From the NCBI GenBank assembly GCA_030562195.1, contig CM060199.1, forward strand, positions 18,186,338 to 18,250,337: 64,000 nucleotides of DNA, written 5' to 3'. This DNA comes from Nipponacmea schrenckii (taxonomy: Eukaryota > Mollusca > Gastropoda > Lottiidae). Positions 34,237 through 48,300 of this stretch are shown here, piece after piece. The notes under the pieces are model-generated. The model was given only the letters and a program-made list of their open reading frames with translations, did not search any database and had not been told where the DNA came from. The first letter of the stretch is position 1; each line of letters starts with the position of its first letter. The translations under genes were made by a program, and so were the position numbers.

Positions 34237-34940
34237 TATTAACGAGAAACTATTCAACATGATTCTATCATCTGGGAATGTCCCAGTTTACCAATATATT
34301 CACCAAACTTTCGGTAAGAAACAGGTCATAGAATGACCCAGGGATATCATCGCCAGTGTCAACGCTAAGTCCAGATGTTTCACGAAAATCAAAGATTGGG
34401 GGGTCTACTGGAACATCAGTCCAAATCCTTTCAAGATTATCACAATTCCGTGAAGGCTGGCCACCATTAACTACCGGCAATGAATTCTGTAGCCTATCAC
34501 CATCTGGCCTAATAGTTTCGCAACTAACAGGCATCTGCGTGAGCCCCTTGTTCTGACAGTGCCACGACCAAGCCATGGAAACGAACTACCACCTACCACG
34601 CTCTCTTGCCCGAACTCTGATCAGGGGTGTTGAAATCTGTCCTCGTCACTGAAACATAAAAAAGATCTATAACAGAAGGAAAATAGTAATTCTACCACGG
34701 TGTAATAGTTTCAGATATACAAGAAATAAATTGATAATTACCTAATGTATTTGAGTCAGATGATACTATCAGGTTTCCATCTCTCTCAAAAAATGTTGAC
34801 ATGTCATCATCGGTATTTGAATTTTCACGTTCGATGTTGTGTCTGTAGATTCGCTTGAACTGGAGCTATCACTATCAGCTATCACTATCAGCAAGTGTCG
34901 GATCATCTTCCATTTCTTGGTTTCCTAATCGATTGCATTA
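34237..34940 (-). pseudogene. piggyBac-like transposase N-terminal fragment, minus strand
   Basis: On the minus strand, the frame 34576-34268 ends with PPIFDFRETSGL and DDIPGSFYDLFLTESLVNILV, which resembles the start of the piggyBac (PGBD4-like) transposase domain. Upstream, an acidic Ser/Asp-rich stretch starting ATGGAAGATGATCC lies near 34910, with a donor (GTAATT) near 34742 and an acceptor (TTTATGTTTCAG) near 34650, so two exons are possible. Stops and frame breaks occur. The catalytic part is absent, because at 34237-34290 the sequence switches to about 50 bases matching the LINE at 28690-28740. Confidence 0.55.
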
Positions 34941-34944
34941 AAAT

Positions 34945-35770
34945 ATCTGCCACTAAATACGTTTGCGTTCGCAGATTGTAATGTTGATGCGCAGGCGCCG
35001 TAAATGACGTACCAGAGGTTTATTGGTTCATTCTAGCAATCGAGAAAGTTATTTTTATTTTTTTAAATTTTGTACTTTGGAAATAGAAATACGATATAAA
35101 ATATAATGTTTTTCTTGATTGCGGGTCTACGAGTCAATATGGCAACGTAAATGCCTATTCAGCCTATGCTGTTGCACTGATAACAGCCATGTAGTTTCGA
35201 TGCTGTGATACGACTCGTATAATACAAGTTGCAACTGATCTGCCTATCGGCAGTGAACGTGTTCGTACACAACAAATCGTCAATGTGTGACATGTCCATT
35301 AGTATCAAAAAGTGTACACAGTTTCTCTATAGGTTTTTTATACGTGAACTATATTATTATTACACTTTTATTGGGAATACCCAATAATTAATAGAGATTT
35401 CGCTTGCAGTATTTAGCATAAAACACATTAAGTTCTACGTTCGTCCAGAACACATCAATTTGTCGACATACGTCATCATACAATGGAAATCATTTGACTA
35501 TTTAAAGCACGTTACTCGTAGGTTAGAAATAGGTATTGAGTATAACAGCATACTTGTTTACAAGTAAGAAATATAACCGTTTTTTTTTCATACGCCAATA
35601 TACGCTTGCCTTTGGTGTGACAGGGCCGTTATAGTATATCTGTAAGTGTTCCACACGTTCTCTATAATAGGTTAATGCAATAGCTGATAGCTCACCGTTT
35701 TTTGGAGAAAGTTTGATACACTATCACTTAATACTGATCATTTGGGAATAAAATGCGCAATTAATATTGT
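34945..35770. other. No gene; OAS-3 far upstream
   Basis: No coding signal. A palindrome TATTGGGAATACCCAATA lies near 35370. Confidence 0.4.
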
Positions 35771-35774
35771 TAAT

Positions 35775-35978
35775 AGGGAATTCCACATTAGGTATTAATA
35801 GCTATTATTAATCGGAAATTCCACTTGAAGTATTTATAGCTGTTATATAATTGCATTAGGCCTACATGTTGACATTTCCTTTATATCCTCTGAGTTGTAA
35901 ATTTATTCATGTTGATTGTTGGTATATTAAGAGAAAATACTATCCTTGCTCGAATCTAAAGTATACACTACTAGTAGG
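35775..35978 (+). promoter_or_regulatory. OAS-3 upstream region: two kappaB-like sites and putative non-coding exon 1
   Basis: AGGGAATTCC at 35775-35784 and CGGAAATTCC at 35813-35822 each fit GGGRNWYYCC at nine of ten. Both are followed by CCAC(A/T)TT-like words, and the first by AGGTATTAATAG exactly as in OAS-1. The leader ends CACTACTAGTAG then GTAAGACATTT at 35978, the donor shared with OAS-1 and OAS-2. The acceptor for the ATG exon is CTCTACTTCAG at 36353-36363. Confidence 0.52.
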
Positions 35979-36372
35979 TAAGACATTTTTTTTCTATTTT
36001 AATTTGCAAATAATTGAATCATTAATTCCCCCTACCTAAATCGCCAACCTATCTAAAAAAAAAGAAAGAGCAAGGTTCTTTGCTTGTCCAGAACACATCA
36101 CACGCTAACATTTATAATATAAAGACATAAACTGCCTTTATGAGTTCATAAGTTACTTTTAATGTATTTTCAGTGTAGTTTAGAACTTATTTGCCAAAAT
36201 CATACACGATTCAAAACTTTTCGTAGATCACGTGGGTTTAAACCAAATTTGGTAAAAAATGTCTGTTGGTTACATACTTTTCTGGAATATTCTACATATA
36301 CATTACTAGTTATGTGGACTTTCCGGGAGGTGAATTGGGTTTAACTCCTTTTCTCTACTTCAGATATAAATC

Positions 36373-39300
36373 ATGGAGAACTTTTTACCCGGAATCTGTG
36401 ATGGTGATACTTTGTGTTATTTTATACACCATAATTTGCACGCACCAAGGATTTACAAAGCTGGAATGAACCAGGCCGTTGATAGTATTGTTCGTCACAT
36501 GCAACGTATTCCCGAATACAGCTTCAAAGAGACTGTTAAGGTAAATCACATCCTTAAATAACTGACAGTGTAAATGGCATTGTTATGTAATTTGGCTAAA
36601 CTCAATTATTATAAAAATAATTAGTTCGCCATTTGAGTGGCATATTGAGTTCTATCAGCCATGTATTATATATGTCAAACAATTTGACAACATGCCCGAT
36701 ATATAAGGCACGCCCATCAGGCATTTGGTGTGCAGACGTCGAACTAGAGTATGGTGTGCAACCCATCAACATAGAGTATATTGCCACCTACATGGATGTC
36801 AACAAACTAAAATCTAGCCATCTTAGACCTTGATCATTATATATAATCAAAATGTCACAATAATTGGTTAAACAAAATGAGGATTTTTCGTGAAATATAT
36901 TCGTGTTCATTGTATGATTCTGGTAGCAGGTCTATAATAAGTCATTATTGCTCGTGAAATTTTGCCAATTACATATTTATACATTATATGAAATGCACAG
37001 GCTTAATTTTGTTGATAATTTAAAAAATGCGAGATTATATTTTATCTTATGATTATACAAGAATGGGAATCTTTTGCGGCTAATTTCATAAACTACTTTT
37101 CCAGATTGATATGATTTGATTTCATGGAAATAGTAACCCCGGAGGAAAACACATCTATGAATGTTTCATTACTGGAAGTACATAAATGCAAAAGCTGTGT
37201 GCATGTTGAGGCATTACTTATAAGTTTATGATAGAAATTTCTTACCTATGCTCTTTATACGCCCACATTATTCGATGAACAGTTCTTGAGTTATTGCACT
37301 TGACTTAGCCGAAACGCGTCAAAATTGGCTTGTGAACGCGATAGAGACTACAGTTTTCATCAGATTTGAATGAAACTTGCTGTGATCTTTTATATTGATG
37401 AGATCTTGGACAAGTTCGAAATTGGCGATTTTTCGATGAATGGTTTTTGAGTTATTGCACTTGACTTAGCCAAAACGCGTCAAAATTGACTTGTGAACGC
37501 GAATGACACTTTCTGTGAACATTTATATTTGATGGGATCTTGGACAAGTTCGAAATTGGCGATTTTTCGATGAATGGTTTTTGAGTTATTGCACTTGACG
37601 ATTTTTGGGTGAACGTTATTTGAGTTAGTGGCCTTGACAAGGTCAAATTGCGTCGAAAAAAAGTTGTGAACACGATCGAGACAACAGTTTTCATCTGATT
37701 GGAATGAAATTTGGTGTGATCATTGAAGTTGATGTCATCTTGGTCAAGTTCGAAATTGACATTTCAATATACTGTTTTTGAGTTATTGCACTTGACTTAG
37801 TCAAAACGCGGCTTGTGATTGCGATAGACAATACAGTTTTCATCTGGTTTTAATGAAATTTGGTGTGAACATTTATATTGACGAGAACTTTGATTAGACC
37901 TAAATAATCTTAGAGTTTTTGCCTGTGTTAAAACAGAAAATATATTTTAAAGTGGGCGTATCTTGCTAGGCAACCACTTGTTATTGTTTGAAATACAGTG
38001 TTGGCTAGTTTTAGGTTTTGTTGGTTTCACTCGAAGTTTTGATTATCGATGTTGACAGTCACAGGCCTTGATATCAAATGACAGGCGGTGGTGGTGGTAA
38101 ATAACATCCTTGCCAGCTTAAGCTGATATCAATGAATAAGTAGATTTTTGTGGTCGTTAGTAGTGGATAAGAATCAATAGGATGATTTGGAAACTATTGT
38201 TATGGTGATTTGAGATATTGTAAGATCTGGTTGGAACGAATGTAATTGCGATGACTGATAGGCGTTGCTTACCTGGCTTTTATAGTGGACGGAATAATTT
38301 AGTATAATTAGAGCATTATAGCTTTAAAAGTTATGATAATGTTTTCTTCGTTGATAAATCATACATATATACGTTTAGACACATAGCTATTCTTGCCATC
38401 TAGCTAGTCGTTTAATAACAAGCAACGGTATGTTCAATTGGACGTCTGTAAGTCATGTAGATAGTTGCAGATCTACAATCTCTGGTAACGAAAACATTGA
38501 TATGATTGTAGCTCTTATAAAATTTTGGAGAAGTATCGTTTATTACTCTGTAGTGGTACAATATGATTATAACATAGTTTTTACATTATAAAACCGCAGA
38601 AAACTGTTTTTCGGTAGAATTTTATAAACATTAGCTTCAAAATATCACTTTTTACCATGCGGCCCTAATTGTGTATTACTGACAAGTGTGTAAATATTTC
38701 AGTCTGGATCTCAAGGTAAAGGAACAACAGCTGGCAACAATGCAGATGTTGATTTAGTGATATTTCTTAATGGCTATGAAACTATGGAAGAATTAATCGC
38801 TGCCAAACCAAACATCATAGCTGATTTTTCGACTCACATGAATAAATTTGATCGATCTGTATTTAGTGCCTGTATAGAGATTCGACAAAACGAATATTTA
38901 GGCCAGTATAGATTAAAGCATATAGCAACGAACAGATTCGTGGAAGTAGATGTTTTACCAGCTATTGATATCGTCGAACAATGTACGTTTTTTAATGACT
39001 TAATAATTTATATTACCAGAAATGGTTACTCGTGCAAAAGAACATTCAACGTTGATGAAGATTTTAAATTGAGTACTTATCAAATTATAAATAAAAAATT
39101 ATTTCTACAGAGCATTTACAAATGAATGTTGAAATCACACGAATACATGTTGGTTTTACCTATTGGACGTTTTTTTATATTAATATGATGATGCTATTTA
39201 TTTATTTATTTTAGTAGGTGGTTCTGTTGCCAATGTTTTAGAAGAAATGAGAAATAAAAGACGAGAAGTTAGAGGACACTATTCTGTATGCTTCTGTAAG

Positions 39301-42300
39301 GAGCAATTGATGATAAAAAGTAAACCAACAAAAATAAAAGACTTGATCAGATTGGTGAAATATTGGAAAAATGTATGTACAATGTATTTCTTATCTAATG
39401 CATGTTTGATTTTGACGAGAGTTTTCGAAATCACCCTCATGTAGTGTAATTTCTGCACGTATAGTCGCAAAATCAGTTTCTTTGTTAGAATATACATATA
39501 GCATTATGAAGACAAAATTGCAGTCTGTAAATATGAAATGTTGATGTTATTAAAGGAATAATTATATGAATGAATGGAAATACAATTATTTAAAGTCTCA
39601 AATTTGTTCAATATATATAAAAAATACTTTATTCATCAGTTTAGATTTTTAGATTAAAATAGAATCTCTATATATCCCGATATAAAACTAAGAAATTATT
39701 GTAACACGCCGCTAGACTTAATTTGATTATAGATGGATTCTGTTTTATAGTTTTTATCAGGAAAGTCCACTGATAAACAAGGACTGGCAAAGTTTGTACA
39801 TTTGTAATTTTGGACATCCTTATGTTGAAGATGTCAACATTACGTCAACATGTCAACAATGCGCCAAGATTTCAATATGACTTCTGATTGGCTGAAAAGT
39901 ATCGATCGATAGAAAATATACACCGGATAATTGCCGGCGGAAATAATTGGCCGAGATTATCTAACATATTTAATATTTGGTGATTCATACGGCCGCCAAA
40001 ATCACACTTTCGCCCATCTGGTAGTAAACCTTAAATATACATGTATTTTTTTATTACTTAATTCTACATGGTTTTTAAAGCTTTTCGCAATGTGTTATTT
40101 AATTTATTTAATCTAGAGCAACAATTTACCAATAAGATCCTACTGTTGTGAAGTGGTTTGTCTGTATGTCCATAATACTTTCCCTCCTCAACATAAAACA
40201 AATTTTAACATGAAGGAGGGTTTTAATCGAGTGCTGAAATTTCTTATAGATACTGAAACACCGCATACCGTAATTGATCCAAAGTATTATTACAACACAA
40301 GAGACTGGTAAGTTAACAGATTTTTTTAAATATGTGTTTTACAAAGCACCGAACCCCCTTGTCCGTAAAGCGTATTACTTTTTCGAATCTTAATCTATAA
40401 TTATAATGAACAGTAAATAAAAATGCATGTCGCTGGATAGCAGAAAATTTAAAATTCTTCCTTACAGCTTGGACGCTTTGAAAAATGTATATTTCTTAAA
40501 AAGCTCTTGTAAGAAAATAGCCATTTTTCTTATTCTATTCTTTTTTAGTGTGAAACAATTCCTTTAAGTTGCCCTCTTACGGACCCTTGTTTACATCAGA
40601 AATAACAATGTTAATTGGCTACCATTGTATTTGAGCTGAAGTGCCTTTGTGACTAGCCTATATTTTTCTACAGGTGTAAGGTGGCCGACCGCCGACCTCA
40701 GGTTCACCTAAAACATGTATTGTGTCCCCAAATGACAACTCTTGATCAGCCTATTTGAAAGGGATTGGGTTATCATACATGAGGTAATTTAGTCAATTAA
40801 CAGTTATAGGGGTCCGTGAGAGAAGCAAACACTATTAATATTTCTATTATATTCTTCTATCTTTTTATATTCTCTTTTATTCTTTTTATATATTGTGTAT
40901 TATGTTTTTGTTTGGGGTTGGCTTTATTAGACGGTAACTAGCTGATTTTAGTCAGTTCATTCGAGGATACCGAAGAGCTCAGTTGTCGTCTGGTATTGCC
41001 AACCACAGCTTACCTATATGTTAAAGTAATAAACCACCTTTAAAACATCGGAAGTACTTGAAGTCATTTCAATAAAAGAACAACACAACGTGACGAAGTC
41101 CTACACTTGCCGAATTGGTGCCTTAAGACCAGGATTCGGAACAGGAAACAAAGAAACATAAAGAATCTCTGCCAGAAGAAATCAAGAAGGATCATACCGA
41201 ATAGTAAGTAGCTCTTTTTCTGTTGAACGTCAATATGGGTGAAGTGTTTTTCCAATCACTTTCTAATCAATTAACTACACTCACAGACACGATATCGGCA
41301 CAGGGGGTTAACCATGTCATCACTCCATTTGAGGGGGATCCAACTAAATTCAGAGACTGGATTAAATCCATTGAAAAATACGCTGTTCTCGCAAAAGTGG
41401 ACAATACGAAATTGAAACTAATAGCATTTCAAACATCAAAAGGAATCGTGTCGAATTTTATACAAAGATTCCTTGAATCTAATCCGGATTCGGATTATAT
41501 GCATTTGAAACAAGAGCTTTCAACCCGAATTAGCGAGGTCGTCGACCCTCTGCATGCCTTGGCTCTTCCTCGGAAGGTCAGACAGAACCAAAATGAAAAT
41601 GTACAGTGCTTTGGCGAAAGGTTGCTGTTATTGGCCACAGAGGCATATACAGGTCCGTCAACCTTAGAGGTGGAAAGACAATTAATAGGGTTTTTTGTAG
41701 ATGGGCTTAGGGAAAACTATCTGAAATGAAGAATTATGAGAGAGAATCCCAAAACGCTTCAAGAGGCTGTAACGTCAGCAATGACGGAACAGAATCTAAG
41801 GAAGCGATTCCAACTAAGGACAGGAAGTGGTGCCATCACATGTTCTGACAATTTTCCGGAACCCATGGAAGTCGATCACTTCTGCAAAAACGATGCCACA
41901 AGTGCCACAAGCTCGGGCATCTTAGTAGGGACTGTCGTACGCGTAGCATTAACGCAGTAGAACATTCAAGACCGCAGATCAAATGTTGGAACTGCGGGGG
42001 ACTAGGGCATATCAGTAGGAATTGTAGGAAACCCAAACAAACCATTAACCAAAACCGACAGGGAAACTAAAAAGCTCTCCTTGCTCTACAGCCGGCGAGG
42101 AGGGTGATGACGTACAAAATTTTTCTTACCAAATATCCAATCATTGCAAATAAATTTGTCACGAAATCCCAGCTCTTGTATATTAAAATTTGAAAAGCAA
42201 ACATATAGATCTTTAGTTGACACTGGTGCAGAAGTTTCACTAATGCACAGTAGAGTTTACAAAAATTTGAAATTCAAACCAAAATTAAAGAAAGAAAAAA

Positions 42301-45300
42301 TTACATTATATTCCGTGAATAACAAACCTATTGACATGGAAGGCAGTGCTATATTTAATTTTAAATTGGGGGTAAAAAAGTTTCACATAAATTTTACGTT
42401 GTTTCCTCGAGTAATAGAAACGTAATTCTTGGCAGGGACTTTTTGGTAGAAAAAAAAAATAAGGTTGTACTATGACTTAAAAAGCATGAGGTATGAGGGT
42501 ACATATATTCCCCTCGAAGAACTAGTTTTAAAACCTCAAACATTCAATATAGGCATGGCTAAGGTAAAAGGCAGTAACGCAGCTACACTCCTTATAGAGA
42601 ACTACGATAAGGGGTTTATTGGAGGCCAACCAGGGTTAATGGTTGTAAACTCCATTGTACCGGTTAACAATGGCGATAAGGTTAACGAGACAAACAAAAC
42701 AATTAGATTGAAACGAGGGTGTATCGTTGGAATGTCCCACACAATAGACGATGGGCAGATTTGTTCTATTGAATCGACGCAAACAAGTGGTCAGATGTTA
42801 GACATTGATGACGTATTTAAGGACATAGACTGTGACACTAGACACAAAGACAATTTATTAAAATTTTTGACGAGACATAAAGACATTTTTGCTCCAAGCG
42901 ACACTGAACTTGGACAGACTGACACAGTTAAAATGACAATAGACGTAGGTTCGAATGACCCGATCAAATTAAGACCTTATAGAACTCAACTTACCAAAAG
43001 AGAGGTTGTAGGTAAGGCAATAGATTACATGTTGGATGCTAGAATCATCCGACGTTCCAGTTCTCCCTACAGCTTCCCTGTCGTAATAGTGGATAAGAAA
43101 GATGGATCCAAGCGCTTCTGTGTTGATTACAGAGCCTTGAATAAGATCATCAAAATTAATTCTCATCCACTTCCCTTGATTGGCGATGTATTGGCATTAC
43201 TTTTAATTCCGCTAAATTCTTTACAACACTCGATTTATGAGCTGGATTCTGGCAATTAAGGTTGAAGAAGAAGATAAAGAAAAAACAGCCTTTGTATGTC
43301 ACAAAGGACTTTACGAATTTAACGTCATGCCCTTCGGTATATCAAACAGTCCTGGAATTTTTCAACAGCTAATGTCCATAGTACTTGATGGACTAGACAA
43401 ATTCGCAGTCGCCTATCTTGACGACAATTTAATATTTTCAAAATCACCAGAAGAACATTTAGACATTGTTTTCAACAGACTGAGAGAACACAACCTCAGA
43501 TTCTGATGCCAGATCCAGATAAAGTAATTGCCATACGTGGAATGTCTGTACCGACATCCGTCAAAGAGGTAAGATCATTTATAGGAGCCATGTCATACTA
43601 TCGACGCATTATACCAAACATGTCAAAAATCGCGGAACCATTAATAGACCTGACTAAGAAATACGCGAAGTTCAATTGGACTGACAAATGTCAACAAGCT
43701 TTTGACTATCTTAAAGACAGCTTGACGACTATACCTATGCTAGGATATCCGAATTCTGACCTGCCGTATGTACTCTACACTAACGCAAGTGAAACATGTA
43801 TTGGAGCTTGTCTAACACAAGTTGTAAACGGAATAGAGGTACCAATCTATTTTCTAAGTCACAGATTAGGTAAGACTCAATGTAAGTGGGCAGTGTGTGA
43901 GAAAGAAGCTTACGCTATTTCCTATAGTCTCCAAAAATTAGACTATTATCTCCACAATGCACAGTTCATAATTAGAACTGATCACATACCACTTAAATAC
44001 CTCCTTGAGTCACCCATGCAGAACAAAATATATCAGGTTATAACTGTAAAATTGAGTACATACCTGGCGAGACAAACACAGTAGCGGATATGTTATCACG
44101 CATGCCACCTGACCCGACAGACAAAGGACAAAAAGACAATTTAGAGGACAATGAACCCGAAATAAGTAATAACAGTTTTAAAATAAATGTACTTAATAGT
44201 AATAAGTTTAATCCAGGTGACTGTGCTGATTATGACGGTGATAATTCAATAGACTTGTCAAGCGACACCGAGAATAATGTTAGTTTAACAAATATAGACA
44301 TGATAAAAGAACAGGATAAAGACAAAGACATTCAACTGGTCAAGCAAAGGTTAACCCAAAATAAAAATCAATCAAACACTAAAAATAAGTATATAATAAT
44401 AGAAGATCTATTTTATTTTATATCCGACCAAGACGGTGAACCTCAAACCAGGTTATATATACCCAAACAATTAAAGAAAGAAGTAATCAAACAGTATCAT
44501 GATTTTAATTCACACCCAGGTATTGATAAGACTTATGCTACTATAAAGGTTAAGTATTTCTGGCCGAAAATGTACAAAGAAATTTATGAATATGTAGACA
44601 CATGTGTTACATGTCAAATGCGATCCACTGCGCGAAATAAATCAGACACTATCGAAACCGGACTACCTCCTTATCCTATGGCAAAATTAAGCTTGGATCT
44701 ATCAGGACCATATCCCACTACGCTGTCAGGTAACAAATACATAATAAGTTTTGTCTGCTGGTATTCAGACTGGGTAGAGTCTTTCCCTTTCAAAACAGCA
44801 GAAAATGTTGCACACTTAATAATAGACGAGATATTTCCAAGATTTGGCTGTCCTTTAGCAATTGTTACAGATAATGGCACAGAAAACGAAAATAGAATTG
44901 CAAGAGAAACTTTAGACAAACTTAATATCAAACATATATTAACTTCATATTATTCGCCAAAATCAAATGCCAGAGTAGAAAGAAATCATCGTACTCTGCA
45001 CGACATGTTAGCAAAACGTGTAAACTCAAACCATTCAACTTGGGATATATTTCTTAATCAATGTTTAAGTGCGATAAGATTTAATGTCAGTAAAACAACC
45101 AAACAATCTCCATTTTCTTTACTTTATTCACGTGACCCTATATTACCCTTAGATAACATCCTTTAAACCAAGAACTAAATATTATGGCGAAGACCACCAC
45201 TTAAACATAAAAGTTTATGCTGTCATCCGAGAATTACGGATGACGTATGTCAAAAGACATTTTGTAGACATTGATTATGTCCTTTTAGATAGACGAATAT

Positions 45301-48300
45301 TGATTTATCATCTGACCCGATATATTTTCAGGTCCAAGATGAAGGCAGTTCTTATAATAGTCCTGGGCTGCCTTGTAATACTCCCAATGACTGACGGTAT
45401 TCTGACATATAAAAACACTTTTTTCAGGCCAGTAAATAGAATTGCTACTAGTCGCTCCAGATGGTTGCTAACCTTAGTACATGACTTAAGACCTTATTTT
45501 GATTTCCTAGACAACTTATCTAACGACATTGGACGTACATTATGGACAGTAGACACTATAATAGCCAATTACTATACCCAAGATAATCACTCAAACGAAT
45601 ATGGACTTACTTTTGAAAAAAATGAAAATTGAAATACTCTCGCTGAGATTCGAAATTGAAAATCTATTGAAAACGACTAATGAATATAAAGACCTATCGA
45701 TTAACAAAAGACATAAACGTGCCTTACTACCCTTTGTTGGGGATGTACTTTCTTGGCTCTTTGGCACAGTCAGTTCGTCTGACTTAAATAAAATTAAGGG
45801 TAACATAAATAAATTAGCCTCCAACCAAAAAGCAATCTATCATGTTGTTTCGGAATGCTTATCGATACTGAATGTATCGCGATTGCAAATTTCAAATAAT
45901 CGAAATCAATTTAATGCACTGTCAGACGGAATACGAAAATTAGATTTAAAACTTGGAAATACCGTTGCACAATTTAAGAAGCAAATATTGAAATTGGAAG
46001 GTTTTGTACACCTTTTCTTAAGAACTGAATTTGTTCTTGACGATATCAAATGATGATTTTAAATGCTATTTCATACTCGAAAAATACTAAAATTCTTTTA
46101 AGTATGCTTACACTTGGTCATCTCGATCCATCAGTTATAATACCAGAAAAATTAAGAAAATTACTTTTAGAAATCCAAGAAAAATTACCACCTAGTATAA
46201 AGTTACCAGCAAATCCTAAAACAAATATTTGGCATTATTATAAGATCCTCACATGTGTATCATTTATGGAGGACCGTAAAATTATAATTATTTTGAACAT
46301 TCCTTTACTTGACAATGATGACCATTATATAATTTATAAAGTACATTCCCTCCCAGTTCCAATGACAACCAATCATGTTTTATCCAAATCTACGGGTACA
46401 TCACGATTTGTTGCGCGGTGCAATTTGGAAACGACTACGCTTGCTGTTAGTGTTGACAGTACGAAATACGCCTTGATCACGGACAATGAATCTAAACAAT
46501 GCACTAACCCTCTTATGAACTTCTGTAAAATCAAAAGTCCGATTTTTCCAATTAACTTGAGTGAACTATGTGTTATGGCATTATTTTCTAAAAACGAGGC
46601 AAAGATTTCAAGTAGATGTGACATTTCTGTAAGACCCAATGAAATTCTACCGACTAGCGAATATTTTACAAATGGTTATTGGGCTATAGTTATACGTAAA
46701 CAAACACGATTTTCAATTGCTTGTCAGGATACCCACTTCAAACATTCATCTATTGTTGTCAAACCACCTATTAAAATCATTCACCTTAAACCAACATGTA
46801 AAGCGGTGAACGACCATTACCGTCTCATAACTCAAATGAAAGTACTTATTTCGATGACACTTCGTTCAAACATCTATTGTCGACTTTTAATGAATCAATT
46901 ATTGATATTTGGAAACCTATTACCGATCCTTTTGGCAATTACACACTAACTTAATTACCTCTGTGTCGTATGTGCTGTGATTATTCTCATCCTTTATATA
47001 TTGTTCAAATTATTTGTTCTGAAAAAATTCACACTCTTCACATCTCCATGGAGACGTTCAAATAAAAAGGGCGAAAGCTCTGGTAAAATCCCTAATGATC
47101 AAAATACAGAAGCAATACCAATGATAACGATGACGCAACCAAGCGCCCCAACTGCTGATCGCATGTATCCTGAAATACCTGAAACTAATACATTACATTC
47201 TCTCCTCAACCTTGCTCATCAACAGAGAGACAATCAGAAATCAGAAAGCAGACTTTGAATCTAAATTATCCATAAAAGTCACCATTCACCCAAATATAGA
47301 CACCGCTAATCCAGTATGAGTTATATTCCAGCACGATATTCCAGCAGCTACAACCTGATTTACATGGAATATTACATATCCAGCAAACATACACAGAATG
47401 GTATTTAAGATATCCGATCAAAGATATACAACGGTACCTAAGATATGGTGAAAGGAATAATGGTATCCAAGATGAATACTCCTTACAGTATGGTGGATAT
47501 CCGATCACAGATGTAAAATGGTATCCAAAGATATGGTGGATATTCCATGAATACGAATCATCTCCAAGATATGGTGGATATCCGATCACTAACACTATAT
47601 GGTACTGATGTTATGCGGGACACATTACTATGGACAACGCACAGAAACTATTAACTAAGAATGGTAGATATCCGACCACCAACATGAACTAATGACCAAG
47701 ACATGGTAAACAAACCAATGGCCCATGGTGGAACGCATAGCGAAGACTGGATACCCAATACTTACGATGAACAAAGTGACCAATTACAATGGGAATGATG
47801 AATTGTGCAGGAAGTTAACCTGGCCATCTATTGTGTGATTAAGGACTATTAACGTTATAAGAACTCTTATTGTGTGTTTTTAATTATACATGTTTCACAC
47901 TTGACACAGGGGCGAGTATAAGAAAATAGCCATTTTTCTTATTCTATTCTTTTTAGTGTGAAACAATTCCTTTAAGTTGCCCTCTTACGGACCCTTGTTT
48001 ACATCAGAAATAACAATGTTAATTGGCTACCATTGTATTTGAGCTGAAGTGCCTTTGTGACTAGCCAATATATTTGTACAGGTGTAAGGTGGCCGACCGC
48101 CGACCTCAGGTTCACCTAAAACATGTATTGTGTCCCCAAATGACAACCCTTGACCAGCCTATTTGAAGAATGGGTTATTATACATGAGGTAATATAGTCA
48201 ATTAACAGTTATAGGGGTCCGTGAGAGAAGCAAACACTATTAATATTTCTATTATATTCTTCTATCTTTTTATATTCTCTTTTATTCTTTTTATATATTG

